From the NCBI GenBank assembly GCA_947453885.1, contig CANGIF010000033.1, positions 1-36,356 on the forward strand: a stretch of DNA of 36,356 bases. The letters are read 5' to 3'. This DNA is from Flavobacteriaceae bacterium (GTDB lineage Bacteria > Bacteroidota > Bacteroidia > Flavobacteriales > Flavobacteriaceae). This document shows, piece by piece, positions 25,491 to 33,158 of this stretch. Made by a program: the position numbers and the translations under genes. Under the pieces are notes generated by a model, which was not told where the DNA came from, ran no database searches, and saw only the letters and a list, made by a program, of their open reading frames with translations. The stretch's first letter is position 1, and every line of letters starts with the position of its first letter.

Positions 25491-26306
25491 ATGTCAAACA
25501 AAGTAGAAGTAAAAGAATTACTAGAAGCAGGTGTTCACTTTGGACACATGACTAGAAAATGGGATCCAAATATGGCCCCTTACATTTATATGGAACGTAA
25601 TGGAATTCACATTATCAATCTATATAAAACCGCTGCAAAAATTGAAGAAGCAAATGATGCTTTAAGAAAAATTGCAGCTTCAGGTAGAAAAATATTATTT
25701 GTAGCTACCAAAAAACAAGCAAAAGACATCGTTGCTGAAAAAGCAAAAGCAGCTAACATGCCATACATCACTGAAAGATGGCCTGGTGGAATGCTAACTA
25801 ACTTCGTAACAATCCGTAAAGCTGTTAAAAAAATGGCTACGATTGATAAAATGAAGAAAGACGGTACATTCATGACGCTGTCTAAAAAAGAGCGTTTGCA
25901 AGTTGATCGTCTTCGTGCTAAATTAGAGAAAAACTTAGGTTCTATAGCTGACATGTCAAGAATGCCTGCTGCATTATTTGTAGTAGACATTAAAGCAGAA
26001 CACATTGCTGTAAAAGAAGCTCAAAAATTAAACATTCCAGTTTTTGCAATGGTTGATACCAATTCTGACCCACGTCAAGTTGATTATGTAATCCCTGCAA
26101 ATGATGATGCTTCTAAATCAATTGATAAAATTTTATCTTTGGTTACAGCTGCTGTTATTGACGGTCTTGCTAATAAAAATACAGAAATAGCTCCAGATGA
26201 AACTGCTACCTCAGAAGAAACTGCAGATGCAGTAGAGACTTCAGTAGATGCTATTGTAGCAGAAGCTGCAACAACTGAAACTGAAGAAGCTACAACTGAA
26301 GAATAA
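25491..26306 (+). CDS. rpsB: Small-subunit ribosomal protein S2
   Basis: A 271-residue uS2. Motifs include LLEAGVHFGHMTRKWDPNMAPYI, YITERWPGGMLTNF, and VFAMVDTNSDPRQVDYVIPANDDA, all classic. The C-terminal 40 residues are an acidic, Ala/Thr/Glu-rich tail (ending TTETEEATTEE) of low complexity, seen in other Bacteroidetes S2 proteins. It pairs with tsf downstream as in most bacteria. Confidence 0.97.
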   Translation: MSNKVEVKELLEAGVHFGHMTRKWDPNMAPYIYMERNGIHIINLYKTAAKIEEANDALRKIAASGRKILFVATKKQAKDIVAEKAKAANMPYITERWPGGMLTNFVTIRKAVKKMATIDKMKKDGTFMTLSKKERLQVDRLRAKLEKNLGSIADMSRMPAALFVVDIKAEHIAVKEAQKLNIPVFAMVDTNSDPRQVDYVIPANDDASKSIDKILSLVTAAVIDGLANKNTEIAPDETATSEETADAVETSVDAIVAEAATTETEEATTEE

Positions 26307-26310
26307 ATCA

Positions 26311-26380
26311 AATTAATTACGAATTATGAATTAGGAATTACGTGTTTTGGCGTACTACTAAATTTGTAATTCGTAATTTA
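26311..26380. repeat. Heptamer repeats and inverted repeat between rpsB and tsf
   Basis: From 26315 the sequence is four imperfect heptamers AATTACG, AATTATG, AATTAGG, AATTACG in a row. AATTACGAATTA at 26315-26326 is perfectly inverted at 26367-26378 (TAATTCGTAATT), giving a 12-bp stem. It may act as an intercistronic attenuator or RNA-stability hairpin, since tsf has no obvious promoter of its own. Confidence 0.7.
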
Positions 26381-26417
26381 TTTTAAAAAGAATTTTTAAT
26401 CTTAAAACATAATTAAA

Positions 26418-27242
26418 ATGGCAACAATTACTGCTGCAGATGTAAATAAATTAAGAACAATCACTGGTGCTGGTATGATGGATTGTAAAAAAGCACTTGT
26501 AGAATCTGATGGAGATTTCGATTTAGCAATTGAAAACTTACGTAAAAAAGGTCAAAAAGTAGCTGCAAATCGTTCTGATAGAGAATCTACTGAAGGTGCT
26601 GCAATTGCTGTTGTAAATGCTGATAAAACTGCTGGAGTTGTAATCACTTTAAACTGTGAAACTGACTTTGTAGGAATGAACGAAAACTTTGTTAAAATGG
26701 CTACTGAAATGGCTAATTTGGCGTTAAACTTTGATTCTAAAGAAGCATTTTTAGCAGCTGATTTCCATGGAATTTCGGTTGCTGAAAAATTAATTGAGCA
26801 AACTGGTGTTATTGGTGAAAAACTTGAAATCAGAACTTTTGAGAAATTAGAAGGTGCTTTTGTAGGATCGTACATTCACTCAGGAAACAAAATTGCTACA
26901 TTAGTAGCGTTGTCTGCAAATGTTGCTGGAGCTGAAGAAGCTTCAAGAAATGTGGCTATGCAAGCGGCTGCTATGAATCCAATTGCTTTGAACGAAGCTG
27001 GCGTAGATGCTGCTATTGTTGAAAAAGAAATTGAAATTGCAAAAGAACAATTAAGAGCTGAAGGTAAACCTGAAGCAATGTTGGACAACATTTCAAAAGG
27101 TAAAATTCAACGTTTTTACAAAGACAATACTTTGGTTAACCAAGATTACATCAAAGACAGTGCTATGAGCGTTGCTGCTTACATTAAAACCGTTGATGCA
27201 GGCTTAACTGTTACAGGTTTTAGAAGAGCTGCTTTAGGTTAA
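26418..27242 (+). CDS. tsf: Translation elongation factor Ts
   Basis: A 274-residue EF-Ts, the nucleotide exchange factor for EF-Tu. The N-terminal UBA-like domain reads VNKLRTITGAGMMDCKKALVESDGD; the conserved NCETDFVGMNENF at 79-91 carries the TDFV motif that contacts EF-Tu. The core and C-terminal module follow. Length is typical for Bacteroidetes. It is the last gene of the ribosomal set and is followed by a strong terminator. Confidence 0.97.
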   Translation: MATITAADVNKLRTITGAGMMDCKKALVESDGDFDLAIENLRKKGQKVAANRSDRESTEGAAIAVVNADKTAGVVITLNCETDFVGMNENFVKMATEMANLALNFDSKEAFLAADFHGISVAEKLIEQTGVIGEKLEIRTFEKLEGAFVGSYIHSGNKIATLVALSANVAGAEEASRNVAMQAAAMNPIALNEAGVDAAIVEKEIEIAKEQLRAEGKPEAMLDNISKGKIQRFYKDNTLVNQDYIKDSAMSVAAYIKTVDAGLTVTGFRRAALG

Positions 27243-27261
27243 TCTCTTAAAATAATAAGCT

Positions 27262-27302
27262 AAAAATCCCTTTTTCAGTTTTGAAAAGGGGATTTTTTTT
27301 TA
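27262..27302 (+). terminator. Terminator of the rplM-tsf operon
   Basis: AAAAATCCCTTTTTCA at 27262-27277 pairs with 27282-27297 with one G-T wobble and a four-base loop, followed by more T's. Confidence 0.9.
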
Positions 27303-27316
27303 CAAATTGTTTTTAC

Positions 27317-27324
27317 TATTTTTG
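27317..27324 (+). promoter_or_regulatory. Possible -7 element (TATTTTTG) for the WG-repeat gene
   Basis: Matches TAnnTTTG, just after the tsf terminator and about 120 bases before the chosen start. No well-spaced -33 TTG is seen. Confidence 0.3.
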
Positions 27325-27444
27325 AAGTTAAACGATCATTTACATACAACTTTTTGTTTGTATTTGTATTGTTTTGAAACTTGTTTTTAAGAAAGGTTTT
27401 AAAAAATTTTATAAGTGATAACTCGTTTACAAAAAAACAGTAAT

Positions 27445-28944
27445 ATGAAGTTAAAAGTTGTTGTTTTATTGCTGTTCACAACTGCTTTGTGCGCTCAAAA
27501 AACTTTAATTCCCTACCGCAATGGTGCGTTGTGGGGATTGTGCGACAAGAAATTGAATATGGTCCTACCCCCTACTTTTGACAGTGTAAAATCAATGGAC
27601 TATTTACAACTCTTTCGATTGTACAAAAACAGAAACGAAGGCGTGGCCTATCAAGGCAAAGTTGTGATTGCGCCCAGTGCTACACATACATATTATGATT
27701 TAGAAAGCACTTTTATCGTTGAACAAGACAAGAAAGATTCACAATCGGGTTATACCGCTATTTATAATTTGAATGGCGAAAAATTGATTACCATTCCTGT
27801 TTATACTATTAATATTACCCCAACCGTAAAGCCGACAGACCCAATAGTTGTTGTTGTTGCTGGAAAGAACAAAAATTCGGGGGTTTTTATTTATGATAAA
27901 TCAAAACAAAAAATTGTGCAATGGCTTTATAAAGACAAAAATGCCTATTTTTCTTGCAAATTCAAACCTTCGGACAAAGCAATTCACATTTATTTTCACG
28001 ACGAAAAAACAGACAAAAGTTGTTATTATAAAGCAAATTATAACAACAAACTCAAGAAATATGATGTAGCACCCGACAAGCAAGCGCAAATAGAAGACAT
28101 GAGTTCTAACCTAGAAGTTGTTGAGCAACGTGAGGATAAATATAATTTTTATGAAGTTAAAAATAATTATGCCGAAAGAATTTATGCGTTTGCTACCAAA
28201 AAAGGAAAAACAAGACTATTGCGCACCGATAGAAGATATCACGAAAGTAAATTCAAACATGATTCCATTTTTTTTGATATTCCTGAAGCCGATTTAAGAA
28301 TAAATAAATTCATTCAAGGCAATGGATATGCGCTGAGCCAATATGACACCTCGCCCAATAATGAAACCGATAAAGAAAAAGTTGATACTATTTTTACGTA
28401 TCACAATTACGTTACGTATAAAAAGAACAACAAACTCGGACTTATACTTGGCACAAAAGTTTGGGAAGCAAAATATGACAGCATTCGCTATTTTAGAGCC
28501 GAAAGCGGATTAAAACCCTACTTTTTAGTAGCCATAAAAAACGAACAAGGCATTGCAAAATGGGGTGTAATTGCCGCAGAAAATCAAACCATATTGCCTT
28601 GTGTTTATGACGAAATCACGGTTAATTATAATGGTGGTTATGGCACTTTGTGGGCAATTAAACAAAACGGTCGCTATGGCATAGCTAATAATCGAGGTAC
28701 AATTTTGAAAGCACCACAATATGACAATGTGTATCCGAGAGAATTATTTTATGCTATGCACATTGTTCAAAACAACAAATTCGGCTGGTACAGCCATGAC
28801 AATGTGTTTCACGAACCTGTTTATCCTTATAAAATTTATTTTGAAGAAACCTTCAACAAAGAACGTTTTGTAAAACTGATTGACGATAAAGGAAAGCTAA
28901 AAGGTTTCGCCAATTTTGATGGAACTTTGTATTTTAAGGATTAA
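27445..28944 (+). CDS. Secreted WG-repeat protein
   Basis: A 499-residue exported protein. Starting at the ATG at 27445 gives a clean signal peptide (MKLKVVVLLLFTTALCAQ); the frame is open ten codons further to a GTG at 27415, which would spoil it. WG repeats are visible near the N-terminus (NGALWGLCDKKLNMVLPPTFDSV) and in the C-terminal third (KWGVIAAENQTILPCVYDEI, NGRYGIANNRGTILKAPQYD, KFGWYSHDNVFHEPVYPY). Such repeats form beta-rich structures of unknown role, common in Bacteroidetes. The middle part is not recognised. It is a single gene between terminators. Confidence 0.82.
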   Translation: MKLKVVVLLLFTTALCAQKTLIPYRNGALWGLCDKKLNMVLPPTFDSVKSMDYLQLFRLYKNRNEGVAYQGKVVIAPSATHTYYDLESTFIVEQDKKDSQSGYTAIYNLNGEKLITIPVYTINITPTVKPTDPIVVVVAGKNKNSGVFIYDKSKQKIVQWLYKDKNAYFSCKFKPSDKAIHIYFHDEKTDKSCYYKANYNNKLKKYDVAPDKQAQIEDMSSNLEVVEQREDKYNFYEVKNNYAERIYAFATKKGKTRLLRTDRRYHESKFKHDSIFFDIPEADLRINKFIQGNGYALSQYDTSPNNETDKEKVDTIFTYHNYVTYKKNNKLGLILGTKVWEAKYDSIRYFRAESGLKPYFLVAIKNEQGIAKWGVIAAENQTILPCVYDEITVNYNGGYGTLWAIKQNGRYGIANNRGTILKAPQYDNVYPRELFYAMHIVQNNKFGWYSHDNVFHEPVYPYKIYFEETFNKERFVKLIDDKGKLKGFANFDGTLYFKD

Positions 28945-29154
28945 GACATAGATTTCTGGATTGAAGGAAAATGTCATATATAAAATAACTCAAAAATATC
29001 AACTGAAAATAAATCGCCTGCGCCAAATTGGTTAAAAGCATTTGTCAATATGCTGTTTAGAATGCTGCTAAGATTGTAAACCTAATTTTTTATATTTCTT
29101 ATGATAATAACATGTTCGGAATGGAACATTAATTCAGTATTATTGGTGGATAGT
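28945..29154. other. Gap after the WG-repeat gene, nothing recognised
   Basis: About 210 bases with no gene. A short inverted pair ATGTTC and GAACAT lies near 29112-29129. There is no clear terminator for the WG-repeat gene until the hairpin at 29155. Confidence 0.5.
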
Positions 29155-29195
29155 AAACAATAAAAAACTCGCTAAGCACGAGTTTTTTATTGTTT
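29155..29195. terminator. Bidirectional terminator between WG-repeat gene and lipoprotein gene
   Basis: AAACAATAAAAAACTCG at 29155-29171 pairs perfectly with 29179-29195 around a seven-base loop, with A and T tracts built into the stem. It can stop both convergent genes. Confidence 0.85.
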
Positions 29196-29236
29196 ATTGA
29201 AATAGGTAATGATAGTTATTTACAACTAGATTAGCT

Positions 29237-29908
29237 TTAATAAAGCGTGTAATTTATTAGTGAAGTTGTATGAATTTGTGATGATGTATTATTGTCATTG
29301 TATCGAATCAAACCAACATTTTTAGAAAACCAATAATGAAATTCAGGAACTGACTGACTACCAGAAGATACTAAATTATGTTTTACATGAATTACATTTG
29401 TATAAGTAACTCCTCCAATAGTTAATGAAATACCTGTTTCCATTATTGTTCCAGTATCGGTTGTAGTTGTTGTAGTAGGGGGAATTCCATTTAAGTTTAA
29501 TGTCTGGCTATAGGTGGTTGACCAAGTACCTCCAACAGCAAGATAATCTTTTAATATAATCATTTCAAAACCTGACATAGTTCCAGCGAATGTACCTGAA
29601 AATTGAATAGTTCCATATTTAACATAATAGTCACCATTGTCTTTTTTAATGCTTGTAGGAGAATTCGCAGCAGTTCCTCCTGAAGTATTGCCTACAAAAT
29701 TATCAAAAAGATAATAACCTCCATTAGTAGAAATAATTTTTGCTGGTGTTGAGGTAGTTCCGTCACTATAATTCCAAATATTATTAACCGCAGTAGGCCA
29801 ATAATCACCAGTTGAAAGTGAAGGAGTAGCTGCAGTATCTGATTTACTACAAGAAGTTATAATTACAAAAAGTAAAAACAACACTGAAAATAATTTTAAT
29901 TTTTTCAT
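29237..29908 (-). CDS. Lipoprotein of unknown function
   Basis: A 223-residue protein with a lipoprotein signal, MKKLKLFSVLFLLFVIITSC, where Cys20 is the lipidation site followed by SKSD. The mature part reads as beta-rich (GDYWPTAVNNIWNYSDG, GGVTYTNVIHVKHNL, FHYWFSKNVGLIRYN), like a family of small flavobacterial lipoproteins whose role is unknown. Four to six consecutive Thr residues lie near the middle. It is probably periplasmic or surface-attached; no enzymatic motif is seen. It is monocistronic. Confidence 0.75.
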   Translation of the reverse strand: MKKLKLFSVLFLLFVIITSCSKSDTAATPSLSTGDYWPTAVNNIWNYSDGTTSTPAKIISTNGGYYLFDNFVGNTSGGTAANSPTSIKKDNGDYYVKYGTIQFSGTFAGTMSGFEMIILKDYLAVGGTWSTTYSQTLNLNGIPPTTTTTTDTGTIMETGISLTIGGVTYTNVIHVKHNLVSSGSQSVPEFHYWFSKNVGLIRYNDNNTSSQIHTTSLINYTLY

Positions 29909-29919
29909 AATTTTTTTTT

Positions 29920-29927
29920 CAAATATA
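29920..29927 (-). promoter_or_regulatory. Possible -7 element (TATATTTG) for the lipoprotein gene
   Basis: On the minus strand it reads TATATTTG and ends 11 bases before the ATG, so the transcript would have almost no leader. No -33 element is evident. Confidence 0.35.
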
Positions 29928-30038
29928 TAACTTGTTTTTTAATTAGATTGTGCTGTCGTATTTTTTTTATTACTAATTTCTCCAATTAACTCGAACATAT
30001 TTCTACAACTTTTAGCACCCACCCCATTTACTCCCATA

Positions 30039-30070
30039 AAATAAGCCCTGCAAATTTTCAGGGCTTATTT
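30039..30070. terminator. Hairpin ending the DUF6261-like remnant
   Basis: AAATAAGCCCTG at 30039-30050 pairs perfectly with CAGGGCTTATTT at 30059-30070. It lies just after the minus-strand stop at 30074 and is followed by TTATTTTA on that strand. Confidence 0.7.
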
Positions 30071-30073
30071 GTG

Positions 30074-30475
30074 TTATGCTATTGGGGTTGTAGGTGGATT
30101 AGTTCCTCCGCCACGCAACCCAGCAAAGTATTTTCGGCTGTAGTTTATAGTAGTGATGAGCTCATTATAAAAAGCCGCTTGCGCAGGCCGAACATCGGCA
30201 ATGACCACCACATAGTTGACCATTTTTTTATAAGCAGCCAATACTTCTATGCGCAATTCTTTAGTATTGTACGTTTGAGTCGAAATAACCTCGGTCGATC
30301 TTTGGTTGAACTTCGCTTCAAAAGCAGTGTTGTCAGCGTCAAGCTCGTCTAAAAATTTATTGATGGCTAACGTTTCACTCTTGTCTGACAGGATGCCGAC
30401 AAATGGCGGCAGGTCGTCAGACTGGTCTGACGGTTTTTTTAATCCGTCAGACCAGTCTGACGCGTAGCTGTTTTT
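30074..30475 (-). pseudogene. 5'-truncated DUF6261-like gene remnant
   Basis: The minus strand is open for 133 codons from after a stop at 30476-30478 to the TAA at 30074-30076, with no ATG near its start. From about codon 40 it reads AINKFLDELDADNTAFEAKF, later RIEVLAAYKKMVNYVVV and QAAFYNELITTINYSRKYF, which resembles the C-terminal half of DUF6261-type proteins of Bacteroidetes. The N-terminal half is missing. The first 30 codons (SDWSDGLKKPSDQSDD) come from a nested palindrome. Most likely a decayed gene whose front was lost and replaced by a palindromic element. The family assignment is from memory and moderate. A 93-codon plus-strand frame over the same bases is a shadow. Confidence 0.55.
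30383..30462. repeat. Nested palindrome built from GTCAGAC/GTCTGAC units
   Basis: Bases 30415-30433 are perfectly inverted at 30444-30462 (19 bp, 10-base loop of T's and A's). Each arm is itself a palindrome: GTCAGAC, two bases, GTCTGAC. A further GTCTGAC lies at 30383-30389. Five copies of the heptamer or its complement occur in 80 bases. The element sits inside the open frame of the DUF6261-like remnant. Confidence 0.9.
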
Positions 30476-30538
30476 TTAAACTTGAGCAGCACAAATGGGG
30501 AGATAATAGATGCAAGAAGCAAGAGGTGAATATTTTTA

Positions 30539-30546
30539 TATATTTG
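30539..30546 (+). promoter_or_regulatory. Possible -7 element (TATATTTG) for the NERD gene
   Basis: Matches TAnnTTTG 128 bases before the NERD gene start. No -33 TTG is seen at the usual spacing. The gap 30476-30674 otherwise holds only the GCGAAGT-type repeat at 30611-30626. Confidence 0.3.
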
Positions 30547-30610
30547 GGGGAATGAAAGAGTAAACAAACTTTTGAAGATTTATCTGTTTTGGGTGTATGT
30601 ATGGAGGTTA

Positions 30611-30626
30611 GTTTTGCGAAGTTTCA
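30611..30626. repeat. Short repeat GTTTTGCGAAGTTTC, copy upstream of NERD gene
   Basis: Fifteen of sixteen bases match 31431-31446, so the two copies bracket the NERD gene. A related TGTGCGAAGTCTC occurs at 1129-1141 next to the DinB gene. Confidence 0.55.
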
Positions 30627-30674
30627 TTATGTACAAACATTGTTAAATTTTCAATCTATTGAATCATATTTCTT

Positions 30675-31370
30675 ATGTGGTATATTATTATAATTATTCT
30701 GTTGATTCTATTCTTTTGGTTTATTAAAGTAAAAAGTAAAGTTGATAGTAATCAAACAGAAACGGATTTAGAATCGAAGAGAGGAACACAATCTGAAAGA
30801 GCTTTATTGTCTAAACTTTTAAAATCAGGAATTCCATCCCAAACAATTTTTCATGATTTATATTTAAGAAAGAACAATGGAAATTATTCTCAAATAGATT
30901 TAGTGGTTGCTTCCAAAGTTGGTATTCTTGTATTTGAAGTAAAAGACTTTAGCGGTTGGATTTTTGGTACTGGATATAAACCACAATGGACACAGGTTCT
31001 TAACTCCGGTAGAGATAAATATAATTTCTATAATCCTATTTTGCAAAACGCTAAACATATTGATGATTTAAAAAAGCAACTTAAACAGCTTGAAAATATT
31101 CCTTTTTATTCAATTATTGTATTCTATGGAGACAGCAATCTCAAGGAAATAAGTTTCGTCCCAAAAGATACATATGTAGTAAAATCAGGAAGAATATTAG
31201 AAGTCATGAATAAAATTCTTTCTGAAAGTATGCCAGCAAATTATTCTAACAAAAGAGAAATAGTAAATTTATTGGAGCAGGCTGTAAAAAATGGAGAAAA
31301 CAAAGAAATAATAGAGCGACATTCTAAAAATATAAAAGATATGCTTGGTAAAGAAAGAGTTTACAATTAA
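30675..31370 (+). CDS. Membrane-anchored NERD-domain protein
   Basis: A 231-residue protein. Residues 2-17 are a strongly hydrophobic anchor (IIIIILLILFFWFI). The nuclease-related domain (NERD) follows, about 35-150, with candidate catalytic residues Glu41 in GTQSERALL, Asp75 in QIDLVV and Glu88/Lys90 in VFEVKDFSGW, the D...ExK pattern of endonuclease-like folds. The NERD family is predicted to have nuclease activity, rarely tested. The C-terminal 60 residues are helical and charged. No partner helicase or kinase domain is fused, unlike many NERD proteins. It stands alone among accessory genes; a defence role is possible but unproven. Confidence 0.85.
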   Translation: MWYIIIIILLILFFWFIKVKSKVDSNQTETDLESKRGTQSERALLSKLLKSGIPSQTIFHDLYLRKNNGNYSQIDLVVASKVGILVFEVKDFSGWIFGTGYKPQWTQVLNSGRDKYNFYNPILQNAKHIDDLKKQLKQLENIPFYSIIVFYGDSNLKEISFVPKDTYVVKSGRILEVMNKILSESMPANYSNKREIVNLLEQAVKNGENKEIIERHSKNIKDMLGKERVYN

Positions 31371-31430
31371 ATATTGTTAACCTTTGGTACTAAACGTATC
31401 TTACTCGTACCCACAAACATTATTCTAACC

Positions 31431-31446
31431 GTTTTGCGAAGTCTCC
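31431..31446. repeat. Short repeat GTTTTGCGAAGTCTC, copy downstream of NERD gene
   Basis: Second copy of the element at 30611-30626, with one mismatch. The remainder of 31371-31601 holds no gene. Confidence 0.55.
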
Positions 31447-31508
31447 AACATAGTGAAAGCGAAAAGTGCTATAAACTTTGTCTCTTTTAAATTAAAAACA
31501 CCAAAAAG

Positions 31509-31538
31509 TTGGACTCCTGCGCAATTTAATTATTTTTG
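31509..31538 (+). promoter_or_regulatory. Promoter (TTG-N19-TATTTTTG) for the secreted-protein gene
   Basis: TTG at 31509-31511 and TATTTTTG at 31531-31538 with 19 bases between them match the Bacteroidetes promoter, 63 bases upstream of the ATG at 31602. Confidence 0.7.
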
Positions 31539-31601
31539 TTACTAATTATAATTCCTTTTTAAGGACTAACCCCTACTTATACCACTAACTCTTTATACCC
31601 T

Positions 31602-33047
31602 ATGAAAAATACAATTGTTTGCCTTTCCCTTTTTACAGTGTCGCTTTTACATTCACAATCCAAAGTAGTTGATTTTCAAACGGAGAAAACACTTATAGAA
31701 CATGCCTATTTAGCAAACGGAGGCGTGTACCTACAGTTTGGAAACCTGACCGATAGATCAGGAACTACCGAAGGAAAAAACATGATTGTACTTTCTGAAA
31801 ATCTTGAAAAAAAATTGGATTATGATTTTTCAGACAATACTGTTTTTTCAAAAGCACTACTAACACCTACTGGAAAAATAAATGGTTTTTATAAATACAC
31901 GAGCCAGCCAAATGAAAGAGAGGAAGAATTTAAAAATAGTGACATTTATTTTCTATCTGCTACTGATAAAAAAAAATACGATGTAACCAATAATGCTGTG
32001 GGTTTTGGTGATTTAAAAGAAATTATAAGAGGCATAAGTACCGATAGTTATCAAATTTATATTGGTAAAAAAATAAGAAGAAAAGACAACGACATTAAAA
32101 ACGGCACTGATTACAAGGGACTAATGCTATACCGAAAGGATTTAAAAAGTGCAGAATCAAAAATGGCACCACTTACTTTCCCTACTCAAGAGTATCCTGA
32201 TGGAATAGTGTACTATCAATACCAATACCACACAAATGAAAAGGTGTTTTACACGCTAAACAAACTACAAGACGACGACAAGAAAAATGTTTGTCGCCTA
32301 GTGTCTTTTGATTATGATGGTAAAATGATTGACAATATCCCATTTACATTGGAACTACCCGATAAAACCCATTTTATAAAATCGCATTATGATTCAGAAT
32401 CAAAATACGAAGGGTACAATAACAATAACGTTCCTTCGGTATTTGTAAATGAAGCAGCAACTGTAGATGTAAAAATAGCACCCGATGGAAAATCATTTTA
32501 CACTTACGGTATTTATATGTCTAAACGAGCTGTCGTTTTTGGGTATTATATCTATAAATATGATTTTACCGGAAAAGAACTTTGGCATTTAGTTAATAAC
32601 AATGTAAATGAAAAAGACAAACAAAAGTACAGTCCCAAAACAAAAGAGTTTGATTTGTTTTTTAAAAACAATAAAACAATCGGTTTTTGGTGCCATAAAG
32701 CCAAAGCAGATGAAAGAACATTATTTGAAATTGATTCAGACAAAGGCACCATTCTACAAACTAGAATAGGAAAAATTACTGGTGACGAAAGAGGTACATT
32801 TGACGATCAATACAATCCTTTTGGTTTACCTAATTCCTTAACATATATTGAAAATAAAACCAATACAAAAGTAAGTTTAGATGAAAACACCATCTATGCT
32901 GTTGGGTACAATTCACAAGTAGAAAAATACGTTGAAAATGCTAAAAAAGGAACACGATTTGAAACTTACATGTGTGAAAATGGCATTTACATGATTGAAT
33001 ACAACAAAAAAGAAAATCACTATAGCGTTTTAAAGTTTGATTGGTAA
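31602..33047 (+). CDS. Secreted protein of unknown function
   Basis: A 481-residue protein with a signal peptide (MKNTIVCLSLFTVSLLHS, cut before Q). I do not recognise the family. The mature part has recurrent strand-turn-strand patterns (YQIYIGKKIRRKDND, KSFYTYGIYMSKRAVVFGYYIYKYDFTGKELWHL, TIYAVGYN) that suggest a beta-propeller-like fold, and many Lys, Asp and Tyr residues. It has no T9SS tail, lipobox or membrane segment after the signal, so a periplasmic location is likely. It is monocistronic, with its own promoter and a terminator after it. Confidence 0.7.
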   Translation: MKNTIVCLSLFTVSLLHSQSKVVDFQTEKTLIEHAYLANGGVYLQFGNLTDRSGTTEGKNMIVLSENLEKKLDYDFSDNTVFSKALLTPTGKINGFYKYTSQPNEREEEFKNSDIYFLSATDKKKYDVTNNAVGFGDLKEIIRGISTDSYQIYIGKKIRRKDNDIKNGTDYKGLMLYRKDLKSAESKMAPLTFPTQEYPDGIVYYQYQYHTNEKVFYTLNKLQDDDKKNVCRLVSFDYDGKMIDNIPFTLELPDKTHFIKSHYDSESKYEGYNNNNVPSVFVNEAATVDVKIAPDGKSFYTYGIYMSKRAVVFGYYIYKYDFTGKELWHLVNNNVNEKDKQKYSPKTKEFDLFFKNNKTIGFWCHKAKADERTLFEIDSDKGTILQTRIGKITGDERGTFDDQYNPFGLPNSLTYIENKTNTKVSLDENTIYAVGYNSQVEKYVENAKKGTRFETYMCENGIYMIEYNKKENHYSVLKFDW

Positions 33048-33080
33048 CATTTAACTACATAAATAGTCGCCATTTACTTC

Positions 33081-33122
33081 AAAACAAAAACGGCAACTCT
33101 TAACTGAGATGCCGTTTTGTTT
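33081..33122. terminator. Bidirectional terminator between the secreted-protein gene and fbp
   Basis: AAAACGGCA at 33087-33095 pairs with TGCCGTTTT at 33110-33118, extended outward by AAAC/GTTT with one bulged A. T's follow on the plus strand, and a run of T's on the minus strand. Confidence 0.8.
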
Positions 33123-33158
33123 ACTACTATAACTTGAATATGCTATTAAATTATCTGT

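Noticed and set aside
30071..30352. A 93-codon plus-strand open frame starting MLCYWGCRWISSS.
   Set aside because: It is antisense to the DUF6261-like remnant, whose minus-strand frame is longer, has a recognisable composition and ends beside a terminator. The plus frame shows no family features.
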